A stretch of 64,000 nt of DNA, from the NCBI RefSeq assembly GCF_002850745.1, contig NZ_KZ559469.1, positions 311,846 to 375,845 of the forward strand. The letters run 5' to 3'. The first letter of the stretch is position 1, and every line of letters starts with the position of its first letter. The notes under the pieces were generated by a model. That model was given only the letters and a program-made list of their open reading frames with translations, did no database searches and was not told the origin of the DNA. Made by a program: the position numbers and the translations under genes. This document shows positions 40,876 through 49,683 of this stretch, one piece after another. The DNA comes from Nonomuraea indica (GTDB taxonomy: Bacteria > Actinomycetota > Actinomycetes > Streptosporangiales > Streptosporangiaceae).

Positions 40876-40958
40876 GCGAGATCACAGATGCGTCGACGAG
40901 GAGACGCCCCCGATGACCGCCCAGCCGCCCGTCCGGCTGCCTCTCACCCTGGACTGCC

Positions 40959-41957
40959 ATGAAACTGCTCGTTCTCGGCGGCACTCACCATGTCGGCCGC
41001 GCCGTCGTCGAAACCGCGCTGGAGCGGGGCGACGAGGTGACCACGCTCAACCGCGGCCTCAGCCGCCCACCGGCGCCCGGCGTCCGGGCGCTGACCGCCG
41101 ACCGGACCGACACCCGCGCGGTCGCCGCCGCTCTCGGCGACCAGGAATGGGACGCCGTCATCGACACCTGGGCCTGGGCCCCGCGCGTCGTGCGGGACAG
41201 CGCCCGCCTGCTGGCCGGCCGTACCGGACACTACGGCTACGTCTCCAGCCGCGGCGTGCACCGCTGGCCCTGGCCGGCGGTGGCCGACGAGAGCGCCCCG
41301 CTCGTCGACGGCGACCCGGCGAGCGACGACAGCGAGGACTACGCCGCCGCCAAACGCGGCGGCGAGCTGGCTGTGACCGAGACCCACGGCGAGCAGGCTC
41401 TCCTGGCCAGAGCCGGGATGATCCTCGGCCCGTACGAGGACGTCGGCCGCATCCCCTGGTGGCTGCGCCGCCTGGAAAAGGGCGGCCGGGTGCTCGCCCC
41501 CGGCCCGGCCGACGCGCCCCTGCAGTACATCGACGCCCGCGACATGGCCGCCTGGATGCTGCGCTGCGCCGACCGGGGCATCGGCGGCGCCTACACGGTG
41601 ACCGGCCGCCCCGGCGAGATCACGATCGGGCGGTTGCTGGAGACGGCGCTGGAGGTCACCGGCTTCGACGCCGAGCTGGTGTGGGCGCCCGCCGAGCTGC
41701 TGCGGCAGGAGGGCGTGTGGCTGGGCATGGAGTTCGGCCTGCGCTTCCCGCACGACCCGGCCCCGACCGGCATGAACGACGCCGACGTCAGCGCCGCGTT
41801 CGCCGCCGGGCTGACCACCCGCCCGCTCCGGGACACGATCGCCGACACCTGGGCCTGGCTGCGGGCCGAGGGCGACCCCGCCCCGCGCCCCGACGCGCCT
41901 TCACCCGACACCTGGCTCGACCTCGCCGCCGAGCGGCGCGTCCTCGGCCAGCTCTGA
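40959..41957 (+). CDS. NAD-dependent epimerase/dehydratase-like protein
   Basis: 332 residues, atypical extended SDR. GGTHHVGR (8-15) replaces the usual G-x-x-G-x-x-G. YAAAKRGGE holds the Tyr-x-x-x-Lys pair near 129-133. Similar proteins in actinomycetes are annotated as isoflavone-reductase-like or mRNA-binding epimerase; the true substrate is unknown. It is 29 bp ahead of the FAD monooxygenase gene, probably in one operon under the MarR/GbsR regulator. Confidence 0.84.
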   Translation: MKLLVLGGTHHVGRAVVETALERGDEVTTLNRGLSRPPAPGVRALTADRTDTRAVAAALGDQEWDAVIDTWAWAPRVVRDSARLLAGRTGHYGYVSSRGVHRWPWPAVADESAPLVDGDPASDDSEDYAAAKRGGELAVTETHGEQALLARAGMILGPYEDVGRIPWWLRRLEKGGRVLAPGPADAPLQYIDARDMAAWMLRCADRGIGGAYTVTGRPGEITIGRLLETALEVTGFDAELVWAPAELLRQEGVWLGMEFGLRFPHDPAPTGMNDADVSAAFAAGLTTRPLRDTIADTWAWLRAEGDPAPRPDAPSPDTWLDLAAERRVLGQL

Positions 41958-41986
41958 ACCCCCACCAGCTTCAGCAAGGAACTCTC

Positions 41987-43132
41987 ATGCGCGCCGTCAT
42001 CATCGGAGCCGGCATCGCCGGCCTGGCCGCCGCCCTCCGGCTGTCCCAGATCGGCTGGGACAGCCTCGTCATCGAACGCGCCCCGCAGCGCCGCAGCGGC
42101 GGCTACGCCGTCACCTTCGGCGGCATCGGCTACGACGCGGCCGAGCGGATGGGCATCCTGCCCGCCCTGGAGCGGAAGGCCTTCGTCACCGAGGAGCTCG
42201 TCTACCACAGGCCCGACGGCCGGCGTCGCTTCTCGCTGACCCGCGAGACCATCGCCGCCACCACGGGCCCCCGGTCCATGACCATCCTGCGCGGCGACAT
42301 CGAGACCGTCCTGTACGAGCGGGTCCACGACAGCGCCGAGATCCGCTTCGGCACCACCGTCACCGCCGTCGACCAGGACGCGCACGCCGTCCACGTGACC
42401 CTGAGCGACGGCACCGTGGAACAGGCGGACCTGCTCGTCGGCGCCGACGGCCTGCACTCGGCCACCCGCGCCCTGCTCTTCGGCCCCGAGCGCGACTTCC
42501 TGCTCGACCTGGACCACAAGGTCGCCGTCTACATGCTCGACAAGCGCCCGGCCGCCATCGCCCCCGGCACCACCGGCACCCTGTCGTCCGGCGGCCGCAC
42601 CGCCGCGGTGATCAGCGTCGGCGACGGCCGCAACGTCGCCTTCTTCGGCTACCGCACCGGCCACGCCGCCCCCGGCGAGGACGCGGCCACGCAGCTGCGC
42701 CGCGTCTACGGGGACCTCGGCTGGGTCATCCCGGAAGCACTGGACGGCCTGGCCAGGGCCGACTCCGTCTACTTCGACACCATCAGCCAGGTCGTGGCCC
42801 CCACCTGGAGCCGGGGCCGCGTGGTCCTGCTCGGCGACGCCGCCTGGTGCGTCACGCTGTTCGCCGGGTACGGCTCCGCCCTCGCCGTCGGCGGCGCCGA
42901 CCGGCTCGGCACCGAACTGGAACGCCACCCGGGCGACGTCGGCGCCGCCCTCGCCGCCTGGGAGGCCGCCCTGCGGCCCGAGGTCGACAAGAAGCAGAAG
43001 CTCGGCCGCCGGGTCAAGGGCGTCTACGCACCCGCCAACCCGCTGCTGCTGTGGCTGACCCAGCTCCCGCTGCGCCTGGCCGCCCTGCCGCCGGTCCGCC
43101 GCTACATGACCCGGCGCTTCATCAAGGGCTGA
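41987..43132 (+). CDS. FAD-dependent monooxygenase
   Basis: 381 residues, PHBH fold. GAGIAGLAAALRLSQIG (7-23) binds FAD. The DG-type motif appears as VGADGLHSATR near residue 161-171, and GDAAWCVTLFAGYGSALAV near 285-303 is the second FAD motif. No membrane helix is present. Likely adds one oxygen to an aromatic or polyketide-type substrate using NAD(P)H. ATG at 41987 has AAGGA ahead. Second gene of the operon with the epimerase. Confidence 0.88.
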   Translation: MRAVIIGAGIAGLAAALRLSQIGWDSLVIERAPQRRSGGYAVTFGGIGYDAAERMGILPALERKAFVTEELVYHRPDGRRRFSLTRETIAATTGPRSMTILRGDIETVLYERVHDSAEIRFGTTVTAVDQDAHAVHVTLSDGTVEQADLLVGADGLHSATRALLFGPERDFLLDLDHKVAVYMLDKRPAAIAPGTTGTLSSGGRTAAVISVGDGRNVAFFGYRTGHAAPGEDAATQLRRVYGDLGWVIPEALDGLARADSVYFDTISQVVAPTWSRGRVVLLGDAAWCVTLFAGYGSALAVGGADRLGTELERHPGDVGAALAAWEAALRPEVDKKQKLGRRVKGVYAPANPLLLWLTQLPLRLAALPPVRRYMTRRFIKG

Positions 43133-43259
43133 CCCGAGCCTGACCCGCCGAAGCCGCGGCCGGCGTGCGGCGCGGTGACGTCGCGGCTCGCGCCGCAGCG
43201 CCGTGCACCGGACCTCTGTGGCCGGACTCTGCGTGTCACCCCTGCACCGGCTATCGACC

Positions 43260-43336
43260 TATCTGAACTAGTAGTATTTTTTTCCGCAGTCATAGTACTG
43301 TGCGGCCGTTGTATGGCCTGAAGGAAAGGTGCAGCT
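43260..43336 (+). promoter_or_regulatory. promoter region of the beta-galactosidase gene
   Basis: Unusually AT-rich for this genome, with CTAGTAGTAT then a T-run and CATAGTACTG 15 bp on. TAGTAT/ATACTA half-sites recur upstream of the DgoR-type gene at about 46995, so they may be sites for that regulator. Confidence 0.45.
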
Positions 43337-45688
43337 GTGCGACGACTCGACATCCCCAGCCAGATCCCCCCGCCGGCGGAAGGCCATCTGCGGATGGGCG
43401 ATCTCCCCCACCAGCCCGATGCGATCACCGTGAACTCCCGGTACCTGAGCCGGAGGGGCAGGCCGTGGTTCCCGATCATGGGTGAGTTCCACTACGGCCG
43501 CTACCCGGCGGCCGAGTGGCGGGAAGAGCTGCTGAAGGTGCGGGCGGGCGGGGTGACGGTCGCCGCCACGTACGTCTTCTGGAACCTGCACGAGGAGCGG
43601 CGCGGCGTTTTCGACTGGAGCGGCGACCGTGACCTGCGCCGTTTCGTGACCACCTGCGCCGAGGTCGGGCTCGATGTGGTGGTGCGGATCGGGCCTTGGG
43701 GGCACGGGGAGTCGCGCAACGGCGGCTTCCCCGACTGGGTGCTGGAGGCCGACTGCGTGCCACGCACCGACGACCCCCGCTACGTCGAGCTGGTCCGGCC
43801 GCTGTTCGAGCAGATCGGCGCCCAGCTTGCCGGTCTGACCCGCGGGCACGGCGGTCCGGTGGTGGCGGTGCAGGTGGAGAACGAGCTGTACGACCAGCCG
43901 GGCCATCTCGTCACGCTCAAGCGCCTCGCCCAGGCGGCCGGCATCGACGCGCCACTGTGGACGGCGACCGGATGGGGGCACGCGCAACTGCCGCCGGACG
44001 ATGTGATCCCGTTGTTCGGCGGCTACCCCGAGGCCGCGTGGGACACCGCCCATGACGGCTGGCCGCAGCAGAGCCGGGCCCACTACTTCTTCGGTCCTGG
44101 CCGCGACGACGACTCCATCGGGTCGGACCTGCGCACCACGGAGGTGACCGGCTCGGACGAGAGCCATCTGGCCCGCTATCCGTTCGCCACCTGCGAGCTG
44201 GGCAGCGGGATGTACACCTCCTACCACCGCCGGCCGATCATCGAGGCCCCCGACATCGCCGCGCTGGGGCTGGTGAAGCTGGGCAGCGGGTCGGTGTGGC
44301 AGGGCTACTACATGTACCACGGGGCGTCCCAGAAGATCGGCGCGCTGTCCACGCTGCAGGAGTCGCACGCCACCGGCTATCCCAACGACTGCCCGGTGAT
44401 CAGCTACGACTTCCAGGCTCCACTCGGCGAGTACGGCCAGTTCCGTGACTCCTTCCACCATCTGCGGCTGCAGCATCTGTGGCTGGCGAGCGACGGACCG
44501 GACCTGGCCACCATGACGCTGGTCATGCCACCGGACGCCCCCGGCGACACCGCCGACCGGGAGACGCTGCGCTGGTGCGTACGCTCCGACGGTCGCTCCG
44601 GGTTCCTGTTCGTCAACAACCACCAACCGGTCGAGACCCTGCCCGCCCACGAGGACGTGCGGTTCGCGATCGAGCTGGACGGCCGCGAACTCGTCGTACC
44701 GCGTGAGCCGGTGACGGTGCCGTCCGGGGCGTACTTCGCCTGGCCGCTCGCCCGCCCGGTCGGCGGCAGCGTGCTGCTGAGCGCCACCGCGCAACCGATG
44801 GGGGTGCTGGACGCCGACGAGCCGGTACACGTCTTCTGCCAGACCGCCGGCATCCCGGTGGAGCTCGTCCTCGACGCCGCCACCGTCGCCGAGGTCGAGG
44901 GTCCCGCGACCGTGGAACATGACGGCGACCGCCTCGTGATCACCGATCTCGTGCCGGGCCCCGGCTGCCTGGTGCGGATACGCGACGCCTCCGGTGCCCG
45001 CGCGGCCGTCCTGGTCCTGGACGCCGCCCGTGCTTTGACCGCAGCCGCGGGACGGCTCTGGGGCGCTCACCGGCTGGTGCTGAGCGAGCGGCCCGTGGTG
45101 ATCGACGAAGACCGCCTGGTGGTCCACGGCCAGGGCTCCTCCGACGTGCGGGTCTTCCCCGCTCCAGCATCGGCGACGCGGACCGAGGGCGTGTTCGGCC
45201 TGCTGCCGGCGACTGCCGATGCCGAGCAGGTGCCCGAGGCGAAGGTGGAGGAGGTCGAGCAGGCGGGCCCGGCACGGCGACCGGTGATCGACGCCGCCTC
45301 CGGACGGGCCTCCGCGCCCACCGACGCGGACTTCGAGCAGGCCGCCGTCTACCACGTCACCGTCCCCCGGGAGGCTTTCACGGGCGAGGAGGAGGTGCTG
45401 CTGCGGCTGGACTGGATCGGCGACGTGGGCCGCGCCTCCATCGCCGGCCGGCTGGTGGCCGACCAGTTCTGGTACGGCCCGGCCTGGGAGATCGGGCTGC
45501 GCCGCTTCCGGGAGGAGGTCCTGGAGCACGGGATCGAGGTGCGGCTGCTGCCGCTGAGCGAGGACGCCCCCGTGTTCGTCTCCCCCGAGGCGCGGCCCAC
45601 CGCCTACCCTGGCGGCTCCATCCTGGAACTGCGCTCGGTCGCCCTCGTCCCGGTGCCCCGCACGGTGGTCGTCGAGGACGAGCGATGA
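43337..45688 (+). CDS. GH35 beta-galactosidase
   Basis: 783 residues. FPIMGEFHYGRYPAAEW (45-61), YVFWNLHE (79-86) and IGPWGHGESRNGG (118-130) are GH35 blocks. Acid/base is Glu183 in VENELYD and the nucleophile Glu287 in CELGSGM. C-terminal beta domains follow. No signal peptide is seen, so it acts on imported galactosides. GTG at 43337 has AAGGAAAGG ahead. It overlaps the start of the broken aldolase gene (ATGA), so galactose release was once coupled to its breakdown. Confidence 0.9.
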   Translation: MRRLDIPSQIPPPAEGHLRMGDLPHQPDAITVNSRYLSRRGRPWFPIMGEFHYGRYPAAEWREELLKVRAGGVTVAATYVFWNLHEERRGVFDWSGDRDLRRFVTTCAEVGLDVVVRIGPWGHGESRNGGFPDWVLEADCVPRTDDPRYVELVRPLFEQIGAQLAGLTRGHGGPVVAVQVENELYDQPGHLVTLKRLAQAAGIDAPLWTATGWGHAQLPPDDVIPLFGGYPEAAWDTAHDGWPQQSRAHYFFGPGRDDDSIGSDLRTTEVTGSDESHLARYPFATCELGSGMYTSYHRRPIIEAPDIAALGLVKLGSGSVWQGYYMYHGASQKIGALSTLQESHATGYPNDCPVISYDFQAPLGEYGQFRDSFHHLRLQHLWLASDGPDLATMTLVMPPDAPGDTADRETLRWCVRSDGRSGFLFVNNHQPVETLPAHEDVRFAIELDGRELVVPREPVTVPSGAYFAWPLARPVGGSVLLSATAQPMGVLDADEPVHVFCQTAGIPVELVLDAATVAEVEGPATVEHDGDRLVITDLVPGPGCLVRIRDASGARAAVLVLDAARALTAAAGRLWGAHRLVLSERPVVIDEDRLVVHGQGSSDVRVFPAPASATRTEGVFGLLPATADAEQVPEAKVEEVEQAGPARRPVIDAASGRASAPTDADFEQAAVYHVTVPREAFTGEEEVLLRLDWIGDVGRASIAGRLVADQFWYGPAWEIGLRRFREEVLEHGIEVRLLPLSEDAPVFVSPEARPTAYPGGSILELRSVALVPVPRTVVVEDER

Positions 45689-46174
45689 CGACCCTGGACG
45701 AGGCGCTGGCCGCTCTGCCCGTCATCGCCGTCATCAGAGCCGCCGGCTCCCGCCACCTCAACTCCGTGCTGGAGACCCTCGCCGCCATCGGCGTCCGCGC
45801 GATGGAGATCACCATGACGACGCCCGGCGCGGCCGAGGCCATCCGATGGGCTGCCGGGGGCGGGCTCCGGGGAGTGGCGGTCGGAGCGGGCACCGTGCTC
45901 GACGCGGTCTCGACGCGGTCTCGGCGCGCCGGGCCGTGGACGCCGGCGCCGGCTACCTGATCACACCGGCCGTGCTGCCCGAGGTGATCGAGGAAGGGTG
46001 GCGGCTCGGTGTCCCCGTCCTATCGGGGGCGGCTGCCTGCAGGCCGGGGCCCAGGCCGTGGGCATGGGCTCGCCGCTGCTGGGTGACGCGTGCGCGGATG
46101 GCGACACGGCGGCGCTGGCCGCCCGAGCCGGGCGGCTGGTCGAGATCGCCGGGCGAAGAGGCTCGGGTGGGTGA
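45685..46174 (+). pseudogene. dgoA: 2-keto-3-deoxy-6-phosphogalactonate (KDPG/KDPGal) aldolase, broken
   Basis: The start is intact: LPVIAVIRAAG, then AMEITMTTPGA with the catalytic Glu, and VGAGTVLDAVS. An 11-bp direct duplication (45901-45911 and 45912-45922) shifts the frame; removing one copy restores ARRAVDAGAGYLITP. After PVLSGA about 80 codons, including the Schiff-base Lys block K-x-F-P, are missing, and the C-terminus resumes in another frame with QAVGMGSPLLGDACADGDTAALAARAG. It cannot make an active enzyme. The partner genes imply a D-galactonate pathway rather than Entner-Doudoroff. Confidence 0.85.
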
Positions 46175-46209
46175 GCCGGTCACCTTGGGCGAGGTGGCGT
46201 GTTCTCCGC

Positions 46210-46929
46210 TCAGCGTCCGATGTGTTCGCCGTGCACCTTCTTGGCCAGGTCGACGTCCGCGATGGAGCGCTCGATGAGCGCCCGCATCGCCGCCTCGGCC
46301 GCCTTCGGCCGCTGCCTGCGCACGGCGAGCAGCACCTCGGCGTGCTTGTCGGTGGATTCGCTGGTGAGCGTCGCGTGCACGAACTGGTCACGCAGCCGCA
46401 GCCCCGCCTCGATGGCGGTGGCCATCTGCGCCATCAGCTCATTGTGCGCGGCACGCAGCAGGGCGTGGTGGAAGACCAGATCGGCCTCCACGTGATCGAC
46501 GGCCGGTCTGCCCACCGCCGACCGCATGGCGGCCAGGGCGTCTTCCAGATCGGCCAAGTCGCGATCGGTGCGGCGTTGCGCCGCCATGCGCGCAACGGCC
46601 GGTTCGACGGTCAGCCGTACGTCGCCCAGTTCGTCCAGGAACGTCTCGTCCACTCGGTCGGCGAAGCGCCAGCGCAGCACGTCGGCATCCAGGAGCGCCC
46701 AGTGCTCACGCGGCGCGACGAAGGTGCCTCGCCTGGGCCGGGCTCCCACCAGGCCCTTGGCGGCCAGCACGCGCAGCGCCTCACGCACGGCGGTCCTGCT
46801 CACGGAGAAACGCTCCTGCAGCGCCGCCATGTCGAGGTCGTCGTCAGGGGGGATGTCGCCATTGACGATGGCCACGCCCAGGCTGTTGACCACCCGGTCG
46901 TGCGCACCGGCTCTCCCGATCTCCGTCAT
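46210..46929 (-). CDS. dgoR: FadR/GntR-family regulator, DgoR-like
   Basis: 239 residues. The winged helix (about 10-75) has LDMAALQERFSVSRTAVREALRVLAAKGLV, and the FCD ligand domain follows with metal-site His residues (DLVFHHALLRAAHN). The ATG at 46929 gives the normal family start; a GTG at 46983 would add 18 residues. The neighbourhood, GH35, KDPGal aldolase remnant and galactonate dehydratase remnant, points to a DgoR-like galactonate-responsive repressor. It seems intact although two target enzymes are lost. Confidence 0.87.
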   Translation of the reverse strand: MTEIGRAGAHDRVVNSLGVAIVNGDIPPDDDLDMAALQERFSVSRTAVREALRVLAAKGLVGARPRRGTFVAPREHWALLDADVLRWRFADRVDETFLDELGDVRLTVEPAVARMAAQRRTDRDLADLEDALAAMRSAVGRPAVDHVEADLVFHHALLRAAHNELMAQMATAIEAGLRLRDQFVHATLTSESTDKHAEVLLAVRRQRPKAAEAAMRALIERSIADVDLAKKVHGEHIGR

Positions 46930-47036
46930 GGCGGAATCATGCCACGCCCGCACTGTCGGCCACCGTTCCCATAGATCGCTCACGTCACTTCTAAATCATA
47001 CTAATACAAAATATAATCGTACTTATTATTGACTTC
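46930..47036. promoter_or_regulatory. AT-rich divergent promoter of dgoR and the dgoD remnant
   Basis: Positions about 46990-47032 are very AT-rich and include CATACTAATAC and CGTACTTATTATTGAC, with half-sites resembling those before the beta-galactosidase gene. Confidence 0.4.
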
Positions 47037-47238
47037 GGCAAGGTGGGGCGGCACCCTGCTCGTCGAGTCCCGCATCCGGGCACCTCGAACCCCCAACGAA
47101 GGGGTCGACGACGAGCGACGTGACGCGGCGGGTATCGCCGCGATGGCCGAGACCTACGACGTGACCATGGCCCCGCACCGCCCGCTCGGCCCCGTCTCGC
47201 CGGGGTCCAGCCTGCAACCGGCCCTCGCCGAGTGGTGA
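47037..47238 (+). pseudogene. dgoD: D-galactonate dehydratase C-terminal fragment
   Basis: The frame ending at 47238 contains IAAMAETYDVTMAPHRPLGPV, which matches the enolase-superfamily DgoD block (AAMAEAYDVAVAPHCPLGPIA, holding the catalytic His). The first 300 residues and all metal ligands are missing. It lies divergent from dgoR as dgoD would be expected to. Not functional as an enzyme. Confidence 0.7.
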
Positions 47239-47304
47239 CGGTCACCAGGCCCGGAAGCCTGTCAGGCTGGCGAGAGCCCGTGCCGCGAGCCCCGGGCCGG
47301 CCGA

Positions 47305-48273
47305 TCACCGAGGACGAGCTGCACCCCTGCTCAGCATGACGGCGAACCCGTCGAGATGGCGTGCCAGGATGTAGTCGAACATCCCGTCCAGGTCCGACAC
47401 CGTCTCCTCGGGGAGCATGGCCAGGAGCGGGAAATGTCCAGTGCTGAGGAGTTCGCCGGCCCGCTTGCGCTGGAGCAGCCACCACCCGTCAAGCGTCACG
47501 CCGGTCTCCTGCTCGGCTTCGGCCTCCTCCGCCATGGACAGCGCCACGGTGTGGACCAGCGCGGGCAGCGTGAGCGCCTCGCGGATCCGGGTCTCCATGG
47601 GCAACTCGAGCTCGTCGAGTGCACGCAGGGTCCACTCGGTGTGGGCCATCATGTTGGGCACCAGCAGGGGGCGGGTGAACGAGACGGCCCTGGGCAGCCA
47701 GAGGTGTCGCCGGGACAGCTCCCATTGCCGGCGGGCGACCAGTTCGAGCTTGGCCCGCCACCCCTCCGGCCCCGGGACGGGCAGCTCCGCTTCGCCGAAG
47801 ACCTCGTCGGCCATCTGCGTCACCAGTTCGTCCTTGCCCGTCACGTGCCGGTACAGCGACATCGGGCCCGCGCCGAGCTCGGCCGCGAGCCGCCGCATGG
47901 ACACCGCGCCGAGCCCTTCGGCGTCGGCGATCGCGATGGCGGTGCGCAGGACGTGCTTGCGGTTCAGCGAGCCCTTGGGGACGCCGGCCTGCCGCGCCGC
48001 CGCCGGGACAGCCGGACCGGACGACCGGTCCTTTCGGCCCGCGCGTGCGCTGACCACCGTACCGGCGCCGACCTTCGCCTCGACCAGCCCTTCGTCACGC
48101 AGGGCCGCCACGACCTTGGTCGCGGTCGCGACCGCGACACCCCATCGCTGGGCGATCTGCCGGATGGAGGGCACGCGATCGCCTGGCCGCAGGTCGCCGG
48201 CCAGAATCCGGGTACGGAACTCCGCGGCGATGCGCCGGTAGGGCGGATCCGGAGGTTGCGTGGCCGAGGTCAT
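47305..48273 (-). CDS. GntR-TetR fusion regulator
   Basis: 322 residues carrying two DNA-binding domains. The first (about 10-75) is a YtrA/GntR winged helix, with VPSIRQIAQRWGVAVATATKVVAALRDEGLVEAKVGAGTVV. The second (about 105-155) is a TetR helix-turn-helix, VSMRRLAAELGAGPMSLYRHV, followed by a TetR_C ligand domain. It seems a single continuous protein. ATG at 48273 has AAGGG ahead. Two ACTAGT-x-CACTA sites are just upstream, likely its operators. It may control itself and the divergent membrane protein. Confidence 0.87.
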   Translation of the reverse strand: MTSATQPPDPPYRRIAAEFRTRILAGDLRPGDRVPSIRQIAQRWGVAVATATKVVAALRDEGLVEAKVGAGTVVSARAGRKDRSSGPAVPAAARQAGVPKGSLNRKHVLRTAIAIADAEGLGAVSMRRLAAELGAGPMSLYRHVTGKDELVTQMADEVFGEAELPVPGPEGWRAKLELVARRQWELSRRHLWLPRAVSFTRPLLVPNMMAHTEWTLRALDELELPMETRIREALTLPALVHTVALSMAEEAEAEQETGVTLDGWWLLQRKRAGELLSTGHFPLLAMLPEETVSDLDGMFDYILARHLDGFAVMLSRGAARPR

Positions 48274-48320
48274 GAGTGCCCTTCCCATTCCTTGACAGAC
48301 GTCGCGCGCCGACTTCAATG

Positions 48321-48355
48321 TACTAGTTCACTAGCTAGCACACTAGTGCACTACA
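48321..48355. promoter_or_regulatory. paired palindromic operators
   Basis: Two copies of ACTAGTKCACTA (48322 and 48342), 20 bp apart. Each holds a perfect inverted repeat (CTAGTTCACTAG as 5+2+5; TAGTGCACTA). The spacing of two helical turns suits a dimer of a two-headed regulator. Confidence 0.65.
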
Positions 48356-48511
48356 TACGTCCGACAAACGCGAAGTTCACGATTCTCCCGCGGTGCGCTC
48401 GTACGATGTACGCATGAAATCTGATACGCCGTACGCACACACGCGACAGGCGAAGGCGACCGCCTGGCGAGGACGTTGCGCAGGGGCCTCGGCATGGTGG
48501 ACGGAGGCCGC

Positions 48512-49669
48512 ATGAACCAGTCGGGGAGCCGCTTGTCCCTCTCGTATGCCGAAGTACGGTCGTGGCATCGGCCGCTCATGATCATGGTGGCGGCCATGTC
48601 CGCGCTGGTCGTCGTCGCGAGCGTCGCCCTCTTCGCCGACGGTCGCGAGCTCCTGCAACAGTCGGTCTGGGCCAAGCCGCTGAAGTTCGGAGTGTCGTTC
48701 GTCCTGTACGGCGCGACGCTCGCCTGGCTGATACCGAAACTGCGCCGGGCGCGGCGCACGATGTGGATCGTCGGCACGGTCTTCGCCGTCGCCGGGCTGA
48801 TCGACGTCGGTTTCATCGTGGTGCAGGCCGCCCGCGGCACCTTCAGCCACTTCAACGCCGGCACCGACCCGTTCAACCGGATCGGGCAGCAGATCTTCTC
48901 CACCGGCGTGTTCGGGCTGTTCGGGGCGAGCCTGGTCGTCGCCATCATGCTGCTGTTCCAGCGCATCGGTGACGCGGCACTCACCTGGGCCCTGCGTGCC
49001 GGGCTCGGGTTGGCCGTCCTCGGCATGGCGCTGGCGTCCTTCATCACCGGGTGGACCTCGTCGGCCGGACCCCGCACGGTCGAGGACGCCTACGGCCGCC
49101 CGGTCCCGCTGGTGGGCGGACACGGGGTCGGAGCACCGGACGGCGGCGGCATGCCGCTCACGAACTGGAGCACCACAGGCGGCGACCTGCGCGTCCCACA
49201 CTTCATCAGCCTGCACTCCATCCAGGTGTTCGTGCTGACGGTGCTGGTTCTCGCCGCCCTCGCCCCCCGGATCGGCCTGCTACGCCACGAACGCGTACGC
49301 GCCCAGCTCACCGGGGTCGTCATCCTGGGGTACAGCGCGCTGTTCACCATCACCGCCTGGCAGGCGCTGCGCGGCCAGTCGCTGATCCACCCCGACGCGG
49401 CCACCTGGACCGCGCTCGCTGCGACGGCCGTCATGACCGCGCTGCCGGCGGCCCTGGCCGTCACGACGGCTCACCGCAACGAACTGGCCCTCCGCGCCGC
49501 GGCGGTCAGCCGAAGCGAGCTGGTCCGCCGCAGCAGGGCGGCGCACCGCCATGGGCTCACGCCCGGCGAGACGACGGCACCCGCCGGCACCCTGGGAACC
49601 GTCCCGCACCCGCACCACAGCGCGGCGGGCACCCCGGCCCGTTCTCCTGGCTCGACACCGAGGCGATGA
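48512..49669 (+). CDS. multi-pass membrane protein, unknown function
   Basis: 385 residues. About eight helices lie between residues 25 and 320, with a Gly-rich exterior loop and an Arg/His/Pro-rich cytoplasmic tail of about 50 residues. QQSVWAKPLKFGVSFVLYGATLAWL is a well-conserved looking block but I cannot name the family. ATG at 48512 has GGAGG ahead. It is divergent from the GntR-TetR regulator and is its most likely target. Confidence 0.75.
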   Translation: MNQSGSRLSLSYAEVRSWHRPLMIMVAAMSALVVVASVALFADGRELLQQSVWAKPLKFGVSFVLYGATLAWLIPKLRRARRTMWIVGTVFAVAGLIDVGFIVVQAARGTFSHFNAGTDPFNRIGQQIFSTGVFGLFGASLVVAIMLLFQRIGDAALTWALRAGLGLAVLGMALASFITGWTSSAGPRTVEDAYGRPVPLVGGHGVGAPDGGGMPLTNWSTTGGDLRVPHFISLHSIQVFVLTVLVLAALAPRIGLLRHERVRAQLTGVVILGYSALFTITAWQALRGQSLIHPDAATWTALAATAVMTALPAALAVTTAHRNELALRAAAVSRSELVRRSRAAHRHGLTPGETTAPAGTLGTVPHPHHSAAGTPARSPGSTPRR

Positions 49670-49683
49670 ACCCCCTTGCTCGC

